Source: CAIZGX01 sp046048875 | GTDB lineage: Bacteria; Bacteroidota; Bacteroidia; Flavobacteriales_D; Sanyastnellaceae | Length of the DNA stretch: 64,000 nt | Reading direction: 5' to 3' | NCBI GenBank assembly: GCA_046048875.1 | Contig: JBJOFG010000010.1 | Location: 102,170-166,169, forward strand | Shown here: positions 1 to 8,524 of the stretch, piece by piece | Layout of the letters: each line of letters begins with the position of its first letter | Numbering within the stretch: the stretch's first letter is position 1 | Notes under the pieces: model-generated | Told to the model about the DNA's origin: nothing | Seen by the model: only the letters and a program-made list of their open reading frames with translations | Database searches by the model: none | Translations under genes and position numbers: made by a program

Positions 1-899
1 AAAAGTTTCTTCATTTGTTTCTCCATAATATCATCAAGCATATCACTCTTGGTAATGGCCAAAACGCGAGGCTTATCAAGCAACTCAGGATTGAATTTCT
101 TCAATTCCTTTAACAAGATGTTGTACTCGGCTTTAATGTCATCTGAATCGCAAGGAATCATGAACAACAACGTTGCGTTGCGCTCAATGTGACGTAAGAA
201 ACGGTGACCAAGACCTTTTCCTTCAGAGGCTCCTTCAATAATTCCCGGAATATCAGCCATTACAAAACTGCGATCATCCCGGTAACGAACCATTCCTAAA
301 TTAGGAACAAGCGTCGTAAACGGATAATCAGCAATCTCAGGTTTCGCGGCAGACACAACAGAAAGTAAAGTCGATTTTCCAGCATTCGGAAATCCAACCA
401 AGCCAACATCGGCCAACACTTTCAATTCAAGAATTTTCCATTCATCAATACCAGGCTCTCCCGGTTGGGCGTAGTCTGGAGCCTGGTTAACGGAAGTTTT
501 GAAGTTGTGGTTTCCGAGTCCGCCTCTTCCGCCTTTCACCAAAATATATTCTTGTCCGTCTTCTGTAATCTCGCAATGCACTTCGCCAGTTTCAGCGTCG
601 CGCGCAATGGTTCCGAGTGGAACTTCCAAATATTCATCTTCCCCTTGTCTTCCCGATTTGTGAGAACTACTTCCACCTTCACCCGGTTCAGCAATAACGT
701 GCTTTCGGTATTTCAAGTGAAGCAATGTCCAAATGTTACGATTACCACGAATAATGATGTGTCCACCACGTCCGCCGTTTCCACCATCGGGACCTCCGCG
801 TGGGACGAATTTTTCTCTGTGCATGTGTCTAGAACCAGCACCGCCGGCTCCAGAGCGACAACAGATTTTTACGTAATCGACAAAGTTTGATCCGCTCAT
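1..899 (-). CDS. obgE: Obg family GTPase, 3' end missing
   Basis: Ribosome-associated GTPase of the Obg/CgtA family, involved in 50S subunit maturation and stress control. The start is CAT at 897-899 read on the minus strand; the product begins MSGSNFVDYVKICC and the gene runs off the left edge, so the C-terminal region is absent. The first ~155 residues form the glycine-rich Obg fold (motifs such as GGPDGGNGGRGG and KGGRGGLGN). The G1 loop GFPNAGKST and the switch region DIPGIIEGASEGKGLG follow, then NKxD-like TKSD near the edge. The start codon overlaps the adk stop in an ATGA arrangement, so the two genes are almost certainly co-transcribed and translationally coupled. The family call is very secure. 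Confidence 0.96.
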   Translation of the reverse strand, partial: MSGSNFVDYVKICCRSGAGGAGSRHMHREKFVPRGGPDGGNGGRGGHIIIRGNRNIWTLLHLKYRKHVIAEPGEGGSSSHKSGRQGEDEYLEVPLGTIARDAETGEVHCEITEDGQEYILVKGGRGGLGNHNFKTSVNQAPDYAQPGEPGIDEWKILELKVLADVGLVGFPNAGKSTLLSVVSAAKPEIADYPFTTLVPNLGMVRYRDDRSFVMADIPGIIEGASEGKGLGHRFLRHIERNATLLFMIPCDSDDIKAEYNILLKELKKFNPELLDKPRVLAITKSDMLDDIMEKQMKKL

Positions 900-1471
900 G
901 ATAAAGCGTCTATTACACTGAATAAGCGGTTAGAGATTTCATCCAACTCACCAATTCCGTCTATTGCAAAAAATTTATCTTGACCTTTATAATACTCAGC
1001 CACAGGAGCTGTCTCTCTCTTGTAAACTTCAATGCGGTTGCGAACGATAGAAATATCGCCGTCATCTGCACGTCCTGAAGTAGCAGCGCGCCCCAACAAA
1101 CGCTTCTCCAATTCTGCTTCTTCAACCTCTAAAGCCAACATGCATGAAATGGTCTGATTCTTTTCTTTCAACATTTCGTCCAAAGCCAAGGCCTGAGGTG
1201 ATGTTCTTGGGAAACCGTCGAAAATGAATCCGCTCGCTTCTGGAAAGGCCTCCAATTCACTTTTCAACATATTAATTGTCACTTCATCTGGAACTAAATT
1301 CCCTGCGTCCATGTAGCTTTTCGCAAGCGTTCCGAGGGCAGTAGCTTCTTTAATGTTTTTGCGAAAAATATCACCAGTGCTCAAATGCACCAACTTATAT
1401 CTGTTCACCAAACGCTCGCTTTGGGTTCCTTTTCCAGCGCCTGGAGGGCCGAAGAGTACTATGTTAATCAT
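896..1471 (-). CDS. adk: adenylate kinase
   Basis: Catalyses ATP + AMP = 2 ADP in the cytoplasm. The product from this start is 191 residues and opens MINIVLFGPPGAGKGTQ, placing the P-loop GPPGAGKGT at residues 8-16. The AMP-binding segment STGDIFR and the FDGFPRT motif follow. It is the short form without a zinc-type LID. The reading frame stays open for 22 more codons upstream, but those codons overlap a TACATTTG promoter box at 1494-1501, so the internal ATG at 1469-1471 is the better start. The stop overlaps the obgE start by 4 nt, giving an adk-obgE operon, a common pairing in Bacteroidota. Confidence 0.97.
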   Translation of the reverse strand: MINIVLFGPPGAGKGTQSERLVNRYKLVHLSTGDIFRKNIKEATALGTLAKSYMDAGNLVPDEVTINMLKSELEAFPEASGFIFDGFPRTSPQALALDEMLKEKNQTISCMLALEVEEAELEKRLLGRAATSGRADDGDISIVRNRIEVYKRETAPVAEYYKGQDKFFAIDGIGELDEISNRLFSVIDALS

Positions 1472-1493
1472 GTCTTTGGGTTGAATTGAACTG

Positions 1494-1501
1494 CAAATGT
1501 A
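1494..1501 (-). promoter_or_regulatory. -7 promoter element for adk-obgE
   Basis: On the minus strand this reads TACATTTG, matching the Bacteroidota sigma-70 consensus TAnnTTTG. It lies 22 nt upstream of the adk ATG. No good TTG (-33) element was found at the usual 17-23 nt spacing, so only the -7 half is supported. Confidence 0.5.
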
Positions 1502-1567
1502 CAACACACGCATGGTTTTCGTGGTGTTTTCGACCATCTGAATTATCTTCGCAGAAATATTGAAATT

Positions 1568-2956
1568 ATGAATTACGATGTTATTGTTTTAGGAAGCGGA
1601 CCCGGCGGATATGTAACTGCAATTCGCGCTAGCCAATTAGGATTGAAAACAGCAGTTATTGAGCGTGAAGCTTTAGGCGGAATCTGTTTGAATTGGGGCT
1701 GTATTCCAACGAAAGCTCTTTTAAAGAGCGCATCGGTTTTTGAATATATCAACCACGCGAAAGAATACGGAATTGAAGTAAGTGGAGCCAAGGCAGATTT
1801 TTCTGGTGTGGTGAAAAGAAGCCGCGGCGTTGCCGACGGAATGAGCAAGGGTGTTCAATTCTTAATGAAGAAGAACAAGATCGACGTTATCATGGGTGAC
1901 GGAAAGATTCTTGCAGGAAAGAAGGTTAAAGTGACTGCTGCTGACGGAACTGTTTCTGAAGTAAGCGGAAAGCATATTATCATCGCAACTGGTGGACGTT
2001 CACGCAGTTTGCCGAACATGCCACAAGACGGAAAGAAAATTATCGGATACCGCGAGGCAATGACATTGCCAGAGCAACCAAAGTCAATGGTTGTTGTGGG
2101 TTCTGGTGCCATCGGAGTGGAGTTCGCTTATTTCTACAACGCAATGGGAACGAAAGTAACCATCGTGGAATACGCGCCAAACGTGGTTCCTGTAGAAGAC
2201 GAGGATATCTCAAAAGCATTGGCGAAGTCGTTCAAGTCAGTTGGAATTGAAATTCACACATCATCTGAAGTAACTTCGGTAGACACAACAGGAAAGGGTT
2301 GTAAAGTGAATGTGAAGACTGCCAGTGGTGAGCAAGTGATCGAATGCGACATCGTATTGTCTGCTGCAGGTGTTGTAGCAAATATTGAAAATATTGGATT
2401 GGAAGATGTAGGTATTGTAACCGACAAAGGAAAGATTATGGTAGACAAGTACTACCAAACAAACATCCCTGGTTACTATGCAATCGGAGACTGCGTGCCT
2501 GGTCAAGCTTTGGCACACGTAGCTAGTGCGGAAGGTATTACTTGCGTTGAGAAAATCGCAGGTCACCACCCACAAGCCATCGATTACAACAACATCCCTG
2601 GTTGCACATACTGCTCACCAGAAATCGCAAGCGTTGGTTACACCGAGAAAGCTGCGAAAGAAGCAGGATACGAATTGAAGATTGGTAAGTTCCCATTCAG
2701 TGCTTCAGGAAAAGCAAGTGCAGCTGGACACAAAGACGGATTCGTGAAATTGATTTTCGATGCGAAATACGGCGAGTTGTTGGGTGCGCATTTGATTGGT
2801 GCTAACGTTACTGAAATGATCGCAGAATGTGTGGCATTGCGTAAGTTGGAAACAACAGGAATGGAATTGGTGAAGACCATTCACCCTCACCCAACCATGA
2901 GTGAAGCCATAATGGAAGCTGCGGCTGCGGCTTACGGCGAAGTGATTCACTTGTAA
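1568..2956 (+). CDS. lpdA: dihydrolipoyl dehydrogenase (E3)
   Basis: Flavoprotein that reoxidises dihydrolipoamide in 2-oxo-acid dehydrogenase complexes using NAD+. The 462-residue product has the N-terminal FAD dinucleotide fold GSGPGGY (residues 9-15), the redox disulfide in GGICLNWGCIPTK (Cys40 and Cys45), a second nucleotide fold GSGAIGVEFA for NAD, and the C-terminal HPHPTMSE motif holding the catalytic His-Glu pair. Length is normal for the family. It is transcribed divergently from adk. A weak TATCTTCG box lies ~16 nt before the ATG. No E1 or E2 gene is nearby, so the E3 is probably shared by several complexes. Confidence 0.97.
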   Translation: MNYDVIVLGSGPGGYVTAIRASQLGLKTAVIEREALGGICLNWGCIPTKALLKSASVFEYINHAKEYGIEVSGAKADFSGVVKRSRGVADGMSKGVQFLMKKNKIDVIMGDGKILAGKKVKVTAADGTVSEVSGKHIIIATGGRSRSLPNMPQDGKKIIGYREAMTLPEQPKSMVVVGSGAIGVEFAYFYNAMGTKVTIVEYAPNVVPVEDEDISKALAKSFKSVGIEIHTSSEVTSVDTTGKGCKVNVKTASGEQVIECDIVLSAAGVVANIENIGLEDVGIVTDKGKIMVDKYYQTNIPGYYAIGDCVPGQALAHVASAEGITCVEKIAGHHPQAIDYNNIPGCTYCSPEIASVGYTEKAAKEAGYELKIGKFPFSASGKASAAGHKDGFVKLIFDAKYGELLGAHLIGANVTEMIAECVALRKLETTGMELVKTIHPHPTMSEAIMEAAAAAYGEVIHL

Positions 2957-2963
2957 GATTACT

Positions 2964-3827
2964 ATGAAAAAATACGTTGTTGCACTCTTGAGCTTCTTGT
3001 TCATTTCGCCATTGATCTTTGGTCAGGCGGGAGGAACAAGTTGCTCAAATGCAGTGACTCTAACGTGCGGACAAACCATCAGTGGCAGCACACTCGGTGT
3101 CCTTCCAGATAATTTCGATTCAGGAAATTTCGAAGGAACTGCCGGTCAACTTTGGTACACCTTTACACCACTTGGAAGCGGAACAGCAGAAGTAAGTCTT
3201 TGTAACAACAACACGAACTACGATACCCGCGTGCATGCCTATTCGGGCAGTTGCGGAAATTTAGTTTTTATTGCGGAAGACGACGATGCTTGTGTGAATC
3301 CGGTATTCGCTAGCGATTTGGTATTTCCGGTTTCGGCAGGAGTAACTTATTTCATACGTGTAGGCGGTAGCTTCACCAACGCTGGAACATACGAGGGAAC
3401 ATTTTCGTGTAACTTATCCATTCTCGGATGCACCAATCCTTTGAGCTGTAACTTCAATCCGGTTGCAAACACCAACGATGGTTCGTGTGATTTTGCTTCG
3501 TGCTACGGATGTAAATATGCGAATGCGCTAAACTACGATCCAACAGCGACGTTTGATGACGGCTCTTGTTTGTTTGCGGCAGTTATCCCAGGTTGCACGA
3601 ACAGTGCGGCTTCCAATTATAATTCAACTGCAACTGTAGATAACGGAACCTGTCAATACGTAGGATGCACCAATCCTTCGGCGTATAACTACAATCCAAT
3701 GGCGAACGTAGACGATGGAAGTTGTGATCTAATAGGAACGTGTTTCGGAGATATGAATCAGGATGGCGTCATTGACATCGAAGATGTTATGCTCTTCATT
3801 GCTACGTTCGGAACGAACTGCAATTAA
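2964..3827 (+). CDS. secreted Cys-rich repeat protein with dockerin-like tail
   Basis: A 287-residue exported protein starting 7 nt after lpdA. Residues 1-20 are a signal peptide (MKKYVVALLSFLF then SPLIFGQ). Residues ~25-150 resemble a PPC-like beta-sandwich (LWYTFTPLGSG, YFIRVGG). Four repeats of the pattern GCTNPxAxNYNPxAxxDDGSC follow, in which Cys pairs and Asp/Asn suggest disulfides plus calcium binding. The last ~28 residues (GDMNQDGVIDIEDVMLF) look like half of a type I dockerin with a DxNxDGxID calcium loop. No T9SS type A tail is visible. The stop overlaps the convergent cysteine desulfurase gene by 4 nt (TTAA). Function unknown; probably a cell-surface or structural protein. Confidence 0.75.
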   Translation: MKKYVVALLSFLFISPLIFGQAGGTSCSNAVTLTCGQTISGSTLGVLPDNFDSGNFEGTAGQLWYTFTPLGSGTAEVSLCNNNTNYDTRVHAYSGSCGNLVFIAEDDDACVNPVFASDLVFPVSAGVTYFIRVGGSFTNAGTYEGTFSCNLSILGCTNPLSCNFNPVANTNDGSCDFASCYGCKYANALNYDPTATFDDGSCLFAAVIPGCTNSAASNYNSTATVDNGTCQYVGCTNPSAYNYNPMANVDDGSCDLIGTCFGDMNQDGVIDIEDVMLFIATFGTNCN

Positions 3828-4966
3828 TTCTGTCCCGCTTCGAAAATCTCAGTCGCCTTTTCTACTGCGTAATCAATTTCTTCTTTCGTCGTGTAGCGTG
3901 AAAACGAGAAGCGAACAGCAGGCTGCCCTTCGCGCAACGCACCAATTCCGTCTAACACATGACTTCCTTTTGTTGCGCCGCTGCTGCATGCGCTTCCGCC
4001 TGAAGCTGCAATGCCTTCAAGATCGAGCAAGAACAAAAACATGTCGTTGTTTTTAGTCGGAGGGAAGGTTGTGCTTAAAACAGTGTATAAGCTCTCGGTG
4101 CTTTCAGATTGTCCGTTGAAGGAAATTCCAGGAATGCGTTTTTTCAATTCAGCAATCATGTGATGCTTCAATCCGCTGACGTATTCTTGATGTTCTTCAA
4201 CTTCATTAAAAGCTAAATCCATGGCTTTCGCCATGCCCATAATTCCAGCGGTGTTCTCTGTTCCTCCGCGCATACCGCGCTCTTGTCCACCGCCTGTGAT
4301 GTCTGCAAATCCAGGAACGTTCTTGCGAATGAAAATAAACCCAACGCCTTTCGGACCGTGAAATTTGTGCGCAGCAGCATTAATGAAATGAATAGGAGTT
4401 TCTTTTAAGTTGAAACGATAGTGTCCCATCGTCTGAACCGTATCGCTGTGGAAAACGGCTCCGAATTCTGCGCACATTTCAGCCACTTGCTGAAGGGGCA
4501 AAAGGTTCGCAATTTCGTTGTTACCGTGCATAAGCGTAACGTAGGTTTTTACGCCATCGCTCAAGGTGTTTCGGATATCGTTTAAGTCAACACTTCCATC
4601 GGCGTTTAACGCCACCCAATGAACAGATGCCTTTCCTTCTTCCTCTAATTTCTCAGCGGTTTTAACAATGGCACTGTGTTCTATTTTGGAAGTGATAATG
4701 CGTTTGCATCCCATGTCGCGAACGGCAATGTGCATGGCCAAGTTATCGGCCTCAGTTCCACCGCTCGTGAAATAAATTTCGCCAGGCTCACAGTTTAAAT
4801 GCTTCGCAATGGTTCTGCGCGCTGTTTCAATTTGAGTCTTTACTTTTCTTCCGAATGAATGTGTGGAAGAGGGATTGCCGAATTCTGATTTCAAGAAATT
4901 CGACATAACATCTACAACTTCAGTAGCAACAGGGGTTGTTGCAGCGTTATCTAAATATGCTTTCAT
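3824..4966 (-). CDS. cysteine desulfurase, NifS/IscS type
   Basis: PLP enzyme that takes sulfur from cysteine for Fe-S clusters or tRNA thiolation. The 380-residue product begins MKAYLDNAATTP as the family does. The PLP lysine is Lys201 in AAAHKFHGPKG, the conserved His97 is in SKIEHSA, and the persulfide-forming Cys327 sits in GGSACSSG. The start overlaps the glmM stop in an ATGA arrangement, so it is the second gene of that operon. No IscU or regulator is adjacent, so the exact subfamily (IscS or a NifS paralogue) cannot be decided here. Confidence 0.93.
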   Translation of the reverse strand: MKAYLDNAATTPVATEVVDVMSNFLKSEFGNPSSTHSFGRKVKTQIETARRTIAKHLNCEPGEIYFTSGGTEADNLAMHIAVRDMGCKRIITSKIEHSAIVKTAEKLEEEGKASVHWVALNADGSVDLNDIRNTLSDGVKTYVTLMHGNNEIANLLPLQQVAEMCAEFGAVFHSDTVQTMGHYRFNLKETPIHFINAAAHKFHGPKGVGFIFIRKNVPGFADITGGGQERGMRGGTENTAGIMGMAKAMDLAFNEVEEHQEYVSGLKHHMIAELKKRIPGISFNGQSESTESLYTVLSTTFPPTKNNDMFLFLLDLEGIAASGGSACSSGATKGSHVLDGIGALREGQPAVRFSFSRYTTKEEIDYAVEKATEIFEAGQN

Positions 4967-6345
4967 TCAGCAGAGGGAATGTGTTGTTTTATTTGTTGAA
5001 TTAAAACCATTGCTTCTTCTTGCGTTGGTGCTTCCGCATAAATACGAACGATAGGCTCTGTGTTACTCTTACGCAAATGCACCCAACCGTTGGCAAAGTC
5101 AACCTTCACACCGTCAATGGTATTTACTTTTTCATGTTGAAATTCTTTCGCTACAGTTGCAAGAATTCCATCAACATCCAAACTCGGACTCAGGACCACT
5201 TTGTCTTTGATCATTTGATAGGTCGGATACGTCGCACGCATTTCAGATACTGAATTGAAGTTCTTCGCAAGGTGTGTTAAGAACAAGGCAATACCGACAA
5301 GGGCATCTCTTCCGTAATGGGTTTCAGGATAGATAATACCACCGTTTCCTTCTCCGCCGATTACGGCCCCGATTTCTTTCATCTTGGCTACCACGTTCAC
5401 TTCACCTACAGCAGACGCTTCGTAGCGTTGTCCGTGTTTGTGTGTAACGTCGGCCAAGGCACGACTGCTTGAAAGATTGCTCACAGTAGGACCGGGAGTA
5501 ATTCCTAGCAAATAATCTGCAATGGCCACAAGTGTATATTCTTCACCAAATAAACTACCGTCTTCGCAAACGAATGCTAAACGATCCACATCTGGATCTA
5601 CGACAATTCCTAAATCACATTTTTCCTTTTTAACAATCGATACGATGTCTGTAAGGTGCTCTGCCAATGGCTCCGGGTTGTGTGCGAAATGTCCGTCTGC
5701 TTTGCAATGAATTGGAACAATGTTTTCAACTCCCAACGCATCTAAAAGAGCAGGGACATAAATTCCACCGGTTGAATTAATTCCGTCTACCGCAATCTTG
5801 AATTTCTTGCTTGAAACAAGCGCAGCATCTACGGTGTTAATTCCAAGTATATGTTGAATGTGCGCCTTCATGAAGTTGCGCTCTTCAATGCTTCCCAATT
5901 CGTCTACTGTACAGAAGGCATAGTCATCGGCATCGGCTCTTCTTAAAACTTCTTTTCCTTCATCGCCTGAAATAAATTCTCCTTTTTCATTCAGCAATTT
6001 TAGAGCGTTCCATTCTTTCGGATTGTGACTGGCAGTAAGAATTATTCCTCCGTTTGCCTTGCTTTCAGTAACTGCCCATTCCACGGTTGGTGTGGTTGAT
6101 AGTCCAGCGTCTATGACGTGAACACCCATCCCAACGAGCGTATTCATGACCAAGTTCTGAAGCATTTCTCCGCTTATACGCGCATCTCTTCCAACTACAA
6201 CAGAAATGTTTTGTTTGTTATTTCTATGTTGAAGGAAGGCAGCAAAGGCAGCTGTGAATTTCACAGTATCTAGAGGTGTTAAATGTTCACCAGGAACAGC
6301 ACCAATGGTTCCGCGAAAGCCGGAAATAGATTTTATTAAGGTCAT
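4963..6345 (-). CDS. glmM: phosphoglucosamine mutase / phosphomannomutase family enzyme
   Basis: Alpha-D-phosphohexomutase that moves a phosphate between C1 and C6 of a hexose; GlmM feeds UDP-GlcNAc synthesis for peptidoglycan. The 460-residue product has all four signature loops: active-site serine Ser106 in TASHNPKEWNALK, the metal loop DPDVDRLAF (Asp250, 252, 254), the sugar loop GEGNGGIIYP, and the phosphate-binding RKSNTEPIVRIY near the C-terminus. Bacteroidota annotate this branch as GlmM, but phosphomannomutase cannot be excluded from motifs alone. A TATCTTTG promoter box lies 19 nt upstream. It is co-transcribed with the cysteine desulfurase. Confidence 0.88.
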   Translation of the reverse strand: MTLIKSISGFRGTIGAVPGEHLTPLDTVKFTAAFAAFLQHRNNKQNISVVVGRDARISGEMLQNLVMNTLVGMGVHVIDAGLSTTPTVEWAVTESKANGGIILTASHNPKEWNALKLLNEKGEFISGDEGKEVLRRADADDYAFCTVDELGSIEERNFMKAHIQHILGINTVDAALVSSKKFKIAVDGINSTGGIYVPALLDALGVENIVPIHCKADGHFAHNPEPLAEHLTDIVSIVKKEKCDLGIVVDPDVDRLAFVCEDGSLFGEEYTLVAIADYLLGITPGPTVSNLSSSRALADVTHKHGQRYEASAVGEVNVVAKMKEIGAVIGGEGNGGIIYPETHYGRDALVGIALFLTHLAKNFNSVSEMRATYPTYQMIKDKVVLSPSLDVDGILATVAKEFQHEKVNTIDGVKVDFANGWVHLRKSNTEPIVRIYAEAPTQEEAMVLIQQIKQHIPSAE

Positions 6346-6364
6346 GTCTTTAAAATAACTTGCG

Positions 6365-6372
6365 CAAAGATA
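6365..6372 (-). promoter_or_regulatory. -7 promoter element for glmM
   Basis: Reads TATCTTTG on the minus strand, a full match to TAnnTTTG, 19 nt before the glmM ATG. A TTG lies only 11 nt further upstream, which is too close for a normal -33, so only the -7 element is claimed. Confidence 0.5.
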
Positions 6373-6407
6373 CTTCAGCGAAACAATTAAACTTCGTTCT
6401 TTGTCGA

Positions 6408-7004
6408 ATGAATCACCTCGCGCATCTCTACTTGTCTTCCGATAACGAAGAAGAAATGGTCGGTCAGTTTATTGCCGATGCGGTGAAGGGAAATGACTTC
6501 AATGCCTACACTCCGAATATTCGTAAGGGCATACTTCTTCATCGCTGGGTAGATTCCTTCACAGACACACATGAGTTGGTGAAGGAATTGCGTGCGGAAT
6601 ACCGTCCGAAATTAGGCTTGTACAGCGGAGTTCTGATTGATTTAGTTTTTGATTATTTCTTGGCGAAAGATTTTCAATTGCATTCGGGAAAGGAATTGTC
6701 GGAATTCCAACAATTCACTTTTTCCGTTTTAAATAAATACGAAGAGAAGTTTCCTGAACGAATGAAGAATTATTTCTTCCACATGAAAGACAAAGAGTTC
6801 ATGATGAAATACGCTCATCCGGTTGGAATGGCGGTAATTGTTCGACAAATGGGAATGCGCTCTGCACGCGGAGAAGCATTGATTCAAGCAGGAGATTATT
6901 TTTTAGATCATGTTGAAGCTGCTTCAAAATACTTCCCTTCGTTTTTTCAAGATTTACAAAGAGATTTTGTGTTGAAACGAGAGGCTCTTTTGAATGAAAA
7001 ATAA
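6408..7004 (+). CDS. acyl carrier protein phosphodiesterase (AcpH) family protein
   Basis: The AcpH family removes the 4'-phosphopantetheine arm from holo-ACP. The 198-residue product begins MNHLAHLYLS, the typical AcpH start, followed by GQFIADAVKG and the HRWVDSFTDTH stretch that contains HD-like metal ligands. The later VMKYAHPVGM/DYFLDHVEA region also fits the family. The frame stays open to a TTG at 6360, but the internal ATG gives the conserved N-terminus. Genes of this family are frequent beside envelope genes in Bacteroidota; it is followed by the lytic transglycosylase gene. Activity itself is inferred from family. Confidence 0.82.
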   Translation: MNHLAHLYLSSDNEEEMVGQFIADAVKGNDFNAYTPNIRKGILLHRWVDSFTDTHELVKELRAEYRPKLGLYSGVLIDLVFDYFLAKDFQLHSGKELSEFQQFTFSVLNKYEEKFPERMKNYFFHMKDKEFMMKYAHPVGMAVIVRQMGMRSARGEALIQAGDYFLDHVEAASKYFPSFFQDLQRDFVLKREALLNEK

Positions 7005-7018
7005 ATTGATTAAGTTTG
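6990..7018 (+). promoter_or_regulatory. promoter for the MltF-like gene
   Basis: TTG at 6990-6992, 18 nt spacer, TAAGTTTG at 7011-7018. It matches the Bacteroidota consensus TTG-N17-23-TAnnTTTG and straddles the end of the preceding gene. The -7 box overlaps the first possible TTG start of the next gene, ruling that start out. Confidence 0.6.
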
Positions 7019-7063
7019 TCTGTAACCCTTTCGTGCTTTGTGCTCGAAAGTAATCTGCTCGCA

Positions 7064-8524
7064 TTGAAGAAATCTGTTTGGCGTGTAATCATTGTATCGA
7101 TCGCTTTGCTCGGAGGGGTGGCGTTTATGTTTATACTCTTATCTCCAAAAAAGAAAGTCACCGAGTTCGAACAAGATCCCAATTTACCCGAGCTGGTGAA
7201 TGTCGATTTAGACAGCATTCGCGCAAGGGGCAAGCTGATTATTCTCACGGAAAACAGTTCATCGACGTATTATCTCTACAAGGAAGAGCCGAAAGGATTC
7301 GATTACGAGTTAGCCAAGCAGTTTGCAAAATTCTTGAAGGTGAAATTGGAAGTTCGCGTAATCGAAAATCTCGACAGTATGTTCGCGATGCTCTACAGAG
7401 GTGAAGGAGATATCATCGCTTCGAACCTCACGGTAACAGAGCAGCGAAAGCGATTTTTAGCATTCTCACCACCTATTTATCAGACGAAGCAGGTGTTGGT
7501 TCAACGCAGAGATACTTCGAATAAATTGTTGGAAAATGGCATTGTCGTTCACGGTTTGAATGAACTTGATCGACTTCCGATTCACGTACATGCCTACTCT
7601 TCGTTTTATAGAAAGTTGGAAGAGATTACTAAGAATACAGGAATGAATTTACAGGTCATTGAGGCGAGTGGGAAGGTGGGAACGGAAGAGTTGCTTCAGG
7701 AGGTTGCGAATGGCGCTGTGCCAGCGACCATTACAGACAAGAGTTTGGCGTTTTTAAGTTTTGAAGATTATCCGAATTTGGATATGTCGGTCGAGTTGAG
7801 TGAAGACGAAGACATCGGTTGGGCAGTCCGTCCGAATGCGTACATGCTCCAAGAAAGATTGAATGCCTTCATCGCGGGTAAGAGCGGAAGTCGCTACATT
7901 AATAAATTGTACAGAAGGTATTTTGGTCGCGCGGAAGAAAATTGGTCGGGTGGTGTGCAACGTTATTTCTCAATGCCTCCAATCCAAGCAGGAGCGCTAT
8001 CGCCTTACGATTCATTGTACAAGGTGCATGCGACTATTGTAGGTTGGGACTGGCGCTTGTTAACCGCACTCAGTTTTGTAGAATCTGGATTCAATCCGAA
8101 TGCAGAATCGTGGGCAGGAGCGCGAGGGCTCATGCAATTGATGCCTGCTACTATTTTGAAGTATGAAGGTGATACGCTTTGTCCGCCCGATAACAACATT
8201 ATGGCTGGAGCAAAATATTTAAGAAACTTAGATAATTTTTGGAAGCCCTATGTTCATAATCCAAATGAACGCGTGAAGTTTATTTTGGCGAGTTACAATT
8301 GCGGACCGGGACACATTCTAGATGCTATGTGTATTGCGAAACAGATTGGCCGAAACGACACCTTATGGGAAGGGCATGTGGCCGATGCGCTTATGTTGAA
8401 AGCGCAACGTCAGTATTACGCCATGTCTTGTGTGAAACACGGATATCTGAATGGAGTCGGTCCGGTGAATTTTGTAAATAAGATTCTCGCCATCTTTGAA
8501 CATTACAAGACTGCTTCGAAATGA
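7064..8524 (+). CDS. MltF-like membrane-bound lytic transglycosylase
   Basis: Peptidoglycan-cleaving lytic transglycosylase fused to a periplasmic solute-binding-like domain, as in MltF. From the proposed TTG start the product is 486 residues: MKKSVWR, a single N-terminal membrane segment (VIIVSIALLGGVAFMFILL), an SBP_bac_3-like domain over roughly residues 45-295, then a C-terminal SLT domain with the catalytic Glu340 in ALSFVESGFNP, followed by GARGLMQLMP and ASYNCGPGH. The frame is open to TTG 7016, but that codon lies inside a TAAGTTTG promoter box. GTG at 7040 is an alternative. The stop overlaps the next gene by ATGA. Confidence 0.88.
   Translation: MKKSVWRVIIVSIALLGGVAFMFILLSPKKKVTEFEQDPNLPELVNVDLDSIRARGKLIILTENSSSTYYLYKEEPKGFDYELAKQFAKFLKVKLEVRVIENLDSMFAMLYRGEGDIIASNLTVTEQRKRFLAFSPPIYQTKQVLVQRRDTSNKLLENGIVVHGLNELDRLPIHVHAYSSFYRKLEEITKNTGMNLQVIEASGKVGTEELLQEVANGAVPATITDKSLAFLSFEDYPNLDMSVELSEDEDIGWAVRPNAYMLQERLNAFIAGKSGSRYINKLYRRYFGRAEENWSGGVQRYFSMPPIQAGALSPYDSLYKVHATIVGWDWRLLTALSFVESGFNPNAESWAGARGLMQLMPATILKYEGDTLCPPDNNIMAGAKYLRNLDNFWKPYVHNPNERVKFILASYNCGPGHILDAMCIAKQIGRNDTLWEGHVADALMLKAQRQYYAMSCVKHGYLNGVGPVNFVNKILAIFEHYKTASK

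Noticed and set aside
465..890. 141-codon plus-strand open frame
   Set aside because: Lies antisense to obgE, whose conserved Obg and G1 motifs are unmistakable; no family features of its own.
896..1537. 213-residue form of adenylate kinase
   Set aside because: The first 22 codons overlap a TACATTTG promoter element and do not match the family N-terminus.
2261..2575. 104-codon minus-strand frame inside lpdA
   Set aside because: Shadow of the dihydrolipoyl dehydrogenase gene; composition follows the opposite strand's codons.
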